Assembly: GCA_910587865.1 (NCBI GenBank)
Contig: CAJUNX010000021.1
Coordinates: forward strand, 43,823 to 67,285
DNA: 23,463 nt
Origin: an uncultured Roseburia sp.
Lineage (GTDB): Bacteria > Bacillota > Clostridia > Lachnospirales > Lachnospiraceae
Direction of reading: 5' to 3'
The notes beneath the pieces were generated by a model. The model had not been told where the DNA came from, did not search any database, and saw only the letters and a program-made list of their open reading frames with translations. The position numbers and the translations under genes were made by a program. This document shows, in pieces, positions 22,404 to 23,463 of the stretch (positions within the stretch are counted from its first letter, which is position 1; every line of letters starts with the position of its first letter).

Positions 22404-22426
22404 GCGCTCTAAAGAGTGCTGTTTTG
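22404..22426 (+). terminator. Weak terminator after the second AraC gene
   Basis: GCGCTCT pairs with AGAGTGC (one G-U) and is followed by TGTTTT. Confidence 0.4.
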
Positions 22427-22509
22427 GAGTATTTTTCTGTTTTGATGGAGCGGAAAGGGAAGAAAAAGGATGCTATCATTTTACTGTGCCTTGCAAGAGG
22501 CTCTTATTT

Positions 22510-22538
22510 TTGACAATGGGTTAGTTGGTACTAACTAA
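22510..22538 (+). promoter_or_regulatory. Promoter with DtxR/IdeR-like operator
   Basis: TTGACA (22510-22515) is a perfect -35. TTAGTTGGTACTAACTAA (22521-22538) is a near-perfect palindrome that covers the -10 region (TAACTA or TACTAA). The layout TTAG-TT...CTAA-C-TAA resembles DtxR/IdeR iron-box consensus (TTAGGTTAG-CTAACCTAA). Binding there would block transcription of the DUF2325 gene when iron or manganese is plentiful. Confidence 0.6.
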
Positions 22539-22553
22539 AAGGAGATGAAGCGG

Positions 22554-22856
22554 ATGAGTGTGGTGATTGTCGGAGGGAATGAATGTATGGTCCGCCAGTA
22601 TAAAGAGCTGTGCAGGAAATACAAATGTAAGGCGAAAATATATCCCAAAATGGCAGGGAACCTGAAAAATATCGGGCTGCCGGATCTGCTTGTGCTGTTT
22701 ACAGGCACGGTTTCCCATAAAATGGTACGCAGCGCATTGGAGCAGACGAAAGGAAAGCCGGTAAGGACGGTCCGTTCCCATACAAGCTCTATAAATGCGC
22801 TCCGGGGAATTCTGGAAGGCCATATGACGGAAAGCGGGGATGGTATGTATGTCTGA
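22554..22856 (+). CDS. DUF2325 protein
   Basis: The product has 100 residues. It shows the DUF2325 pattern: MSVVIVGGNECMVRQYKELC, then GLPDLLVLFTGTVSHKMVRS and TVRSHTSSINALRGILEGH. The fold is expected to be Rossmann-like and soluble. Biochemical function is not established; in clostridia such genes commonly sit with DUF3793 and ferrous iron transport genes. The ATG at 22554 is chosen because AAAGGAG is nine bases upstream; the ATG at 22545 abuts it. The stop overlaps the next start by eight bases, so the two are translationally coupled. The DtxR-like operator directly upstream suggests metal control. Confidence 0.88.
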   Translation: MSVVIVGGNECMVRQYKELCRKYKCKAKIYPKMAGNLKNIGLPDLLVLFTGTVSHKMVRSALEQTKGKPVRTVRSHTSSINALRGILEGHMTESGDGMYV

Positions 22857-23100
22857 GGAAATATTCGTCCACTACTGTTCACCGACACTGGCGGGGATAA
22901 AAACGGCAAATTTGTTTTCCTGCCGCTTTGCAGACGAAAAGGAAATGAGGGACAGCATCCGCAGGCTGAACGTGGTCCTTGTGAAAAAGGGGATCAGGGT
23001 TCTTCCCCTCCGGTACCGCGACGGGTGTGCGCTTATTTATGCATACCGTAATGGGGTATTCTTCATAGGGTGCTTCAAAATATTCGTCTGTTGTGCCTAA
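22849..23100 (+). pseudogene. DUF3793 protein, 3'-truncated by a recombination junction
   Basis: The first 67 residues match DUF3793: YCSPTLAGIKTANLFSC, then RRLNVVLVKKGIRVLPLRYR and GCALIYAYR. Full-length members have roughly 180-200 residues. After Arg67 (codon at 23047) homology stops and an unrelated tail (NGVFFIGCFKIF...) leads to a stop at 23100. This tail is antisense to a conjugative-element ORF, which places a junction at about 23044-23050. The start overlaps DUF2325. The truncated protein probably does not work; its full form is often found with Feo-type iron genes and flavodoxin. Confidence 0.75.
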
Positions 23101-23229
23101 TGGGTAAAACTTTTCTTCTGTGAGGTATTCAAGGGATATTTCCTTTTGCCGCCGCCTGCTCCTGTCACGCCATGCGTTGATAGCCGCAAAGCGTATGACG
23201 GTCTTGCAATAGTCGTTGAAAGTATACAT
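23044..23229 (-). pseudogene. Sigma-like (helix-turn-helix) protein of conjugative elements, N-terminal fragment
   Basis: The reverse-strand ATG at 23229 opens MYTFNDYCKTVIRFAAINAW, then RRRQKEISLEYLTEEKFYPL and TDEYF...EEYPITV. This is the start of the small sigma-70-like ORFs found in Tn916-type conjugative elements. These normally continue for another 70 or so residues with an L-P-x-x-x-R-D-I-(I/V)-L helix-turn-helix region. Here homology stops at Val62 (about 23044), and the frame runs on into the antisense of DUF3793. The piece therefore lacks its DNA-binding end. AGAG eight bases upstream is a weak ribosome site. Confidence 0.65.
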
Positions 23230-23282
23230 GATGTGTTCTCTGTATGCTTCTGTGCAAAGGACTGATGAACGGAAAGGAGAGC

Positions 23283-23463
23283 CTATGAACAATGACACCA
23301 GTCTGAATATATCCGGCAAGCCCTAACCAAGTCAAAAGAGAGGGCAGAGGACAGGGCTGTGCGGATCACGCTGCGTAACCGCTCCTTGTCGGTTTCAAAT
23401 TTCGTAACTTTGGGCGGCTCACCTGCGGCGGCAAGGGAAGCGTTCTCTTTATCCAGTGCGGCT
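23283..23463 (-). CDS. C-terminal end of a conjugative-element protein (5' end outside window)
   Basis: The reverse frame is open from the window edge to a TAG at 23283-23285, giving 59 codons. It includes LDKENASLAAAGEPPKVTKF, then TDKERLRSVIRTALSSALSF, and ends YSDWCHCS. The charged, helical E-K-L-R-x-x-I-x-x-A-L-S pattern resembles the region after the nuclease domain in mobile-element relaxases. That assignment is weak. It lies 53 bp upstream of the sigma-like fragment in the same direction, consistent with one element module. Confidence 0.4.
   Translation of the reverse strand, partial: AALDKENASLAAAGEPPKVTKFETDKERLRSVIRTALSSALSFDLVRACRIYSDWCHCS

Overview
The window looks like chromosome from a gut Lachnospiraceae-type clostridium (Firmicutes). 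The inference rests on the clade-II single-chain PurL, the gap-pgk-tpiA order, an Rpn/PD-(D/E)XK 'transposase' gene, an ECF sigma factor paired with a DUF4179 protein, DUF2325/DUF3793 iron-type genes, AGGAGG ribosome sites and GC-rich coding sequence separated by AT-rich promoters. No rRNA, tRNA or CRISPR array was seen.

Layout. (1) 1-2230: the 3' end of a DinG/Rad3-type helicase, then a reverse-strand Rpn-family gene with altered catalytic residues, bracketed by two identical 20-nt hairpin repeats. (2) 2230-7660: a LysR regulator divergent from purL (purine synthesis), followed by two small proteins of unknown function. (3) 7945-9761: a terminator, a dense multi-hairpin intergenic element, then an ECF sigma factor with its overlapping membrane-anchored DUF4179 partner behind an ECF-type promoter. 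(4) 9827-15603: a uronate/glycosaminoglycan-type locus. It holds an AraC regulator, a decayed 2-hydroxyacid dehydrogenase, a GH88 unsaturated glucuronyl hydrolase, a KduD/DhuD-type dehydrogenase, a DhuI-like RpiB/LacAB-family isomerase and a cytosolic protein with a discoidin-like C-terminus. The regulator, the decayed gene and the hydrolase each have an upstream box with the same fixed geometry relative to the -10, so they look like one regulon. (5) 15604-16815: a reverse-strand PHP-family (HisJ-like) phosphatase. (6) 17139-20690: gap, pgk and tpiA, with repeat-rich, hairpin-rich spacers. (7) 20700-23463: an accessory patch with remnants of an XRE regulator and an IS110-like transposase, an AraC regulator, a promoter carrying a DtxR/IdeR-like palindrome, DUF2325 and a DUF3793 gene. 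The DUF3793 gene is cut off where a conjugative-element fragment (reverse strand) begins at about 23047.

How the genes fit together. GH88 would release the unsaturated uronate from disaccharides made by polysaccharide lyases. The isomerase and dehydrogenase would then convert it to 2-keto-3-deoxygluconate. The KDG kinase, KDPG aldolase, lyases and sugar transporter are not in the window. The three glycolytic genes catalyse consecutive triose-phosphate steps. The strongest leads for new biology are the fixed-geometry AraC-type box, the structured element before the sigma factor, the pgk leader with mutually exclusive hairpins, the cytosolic discoidin-like protein in the uronate operon, and the junction that truncates the iron-type operon.
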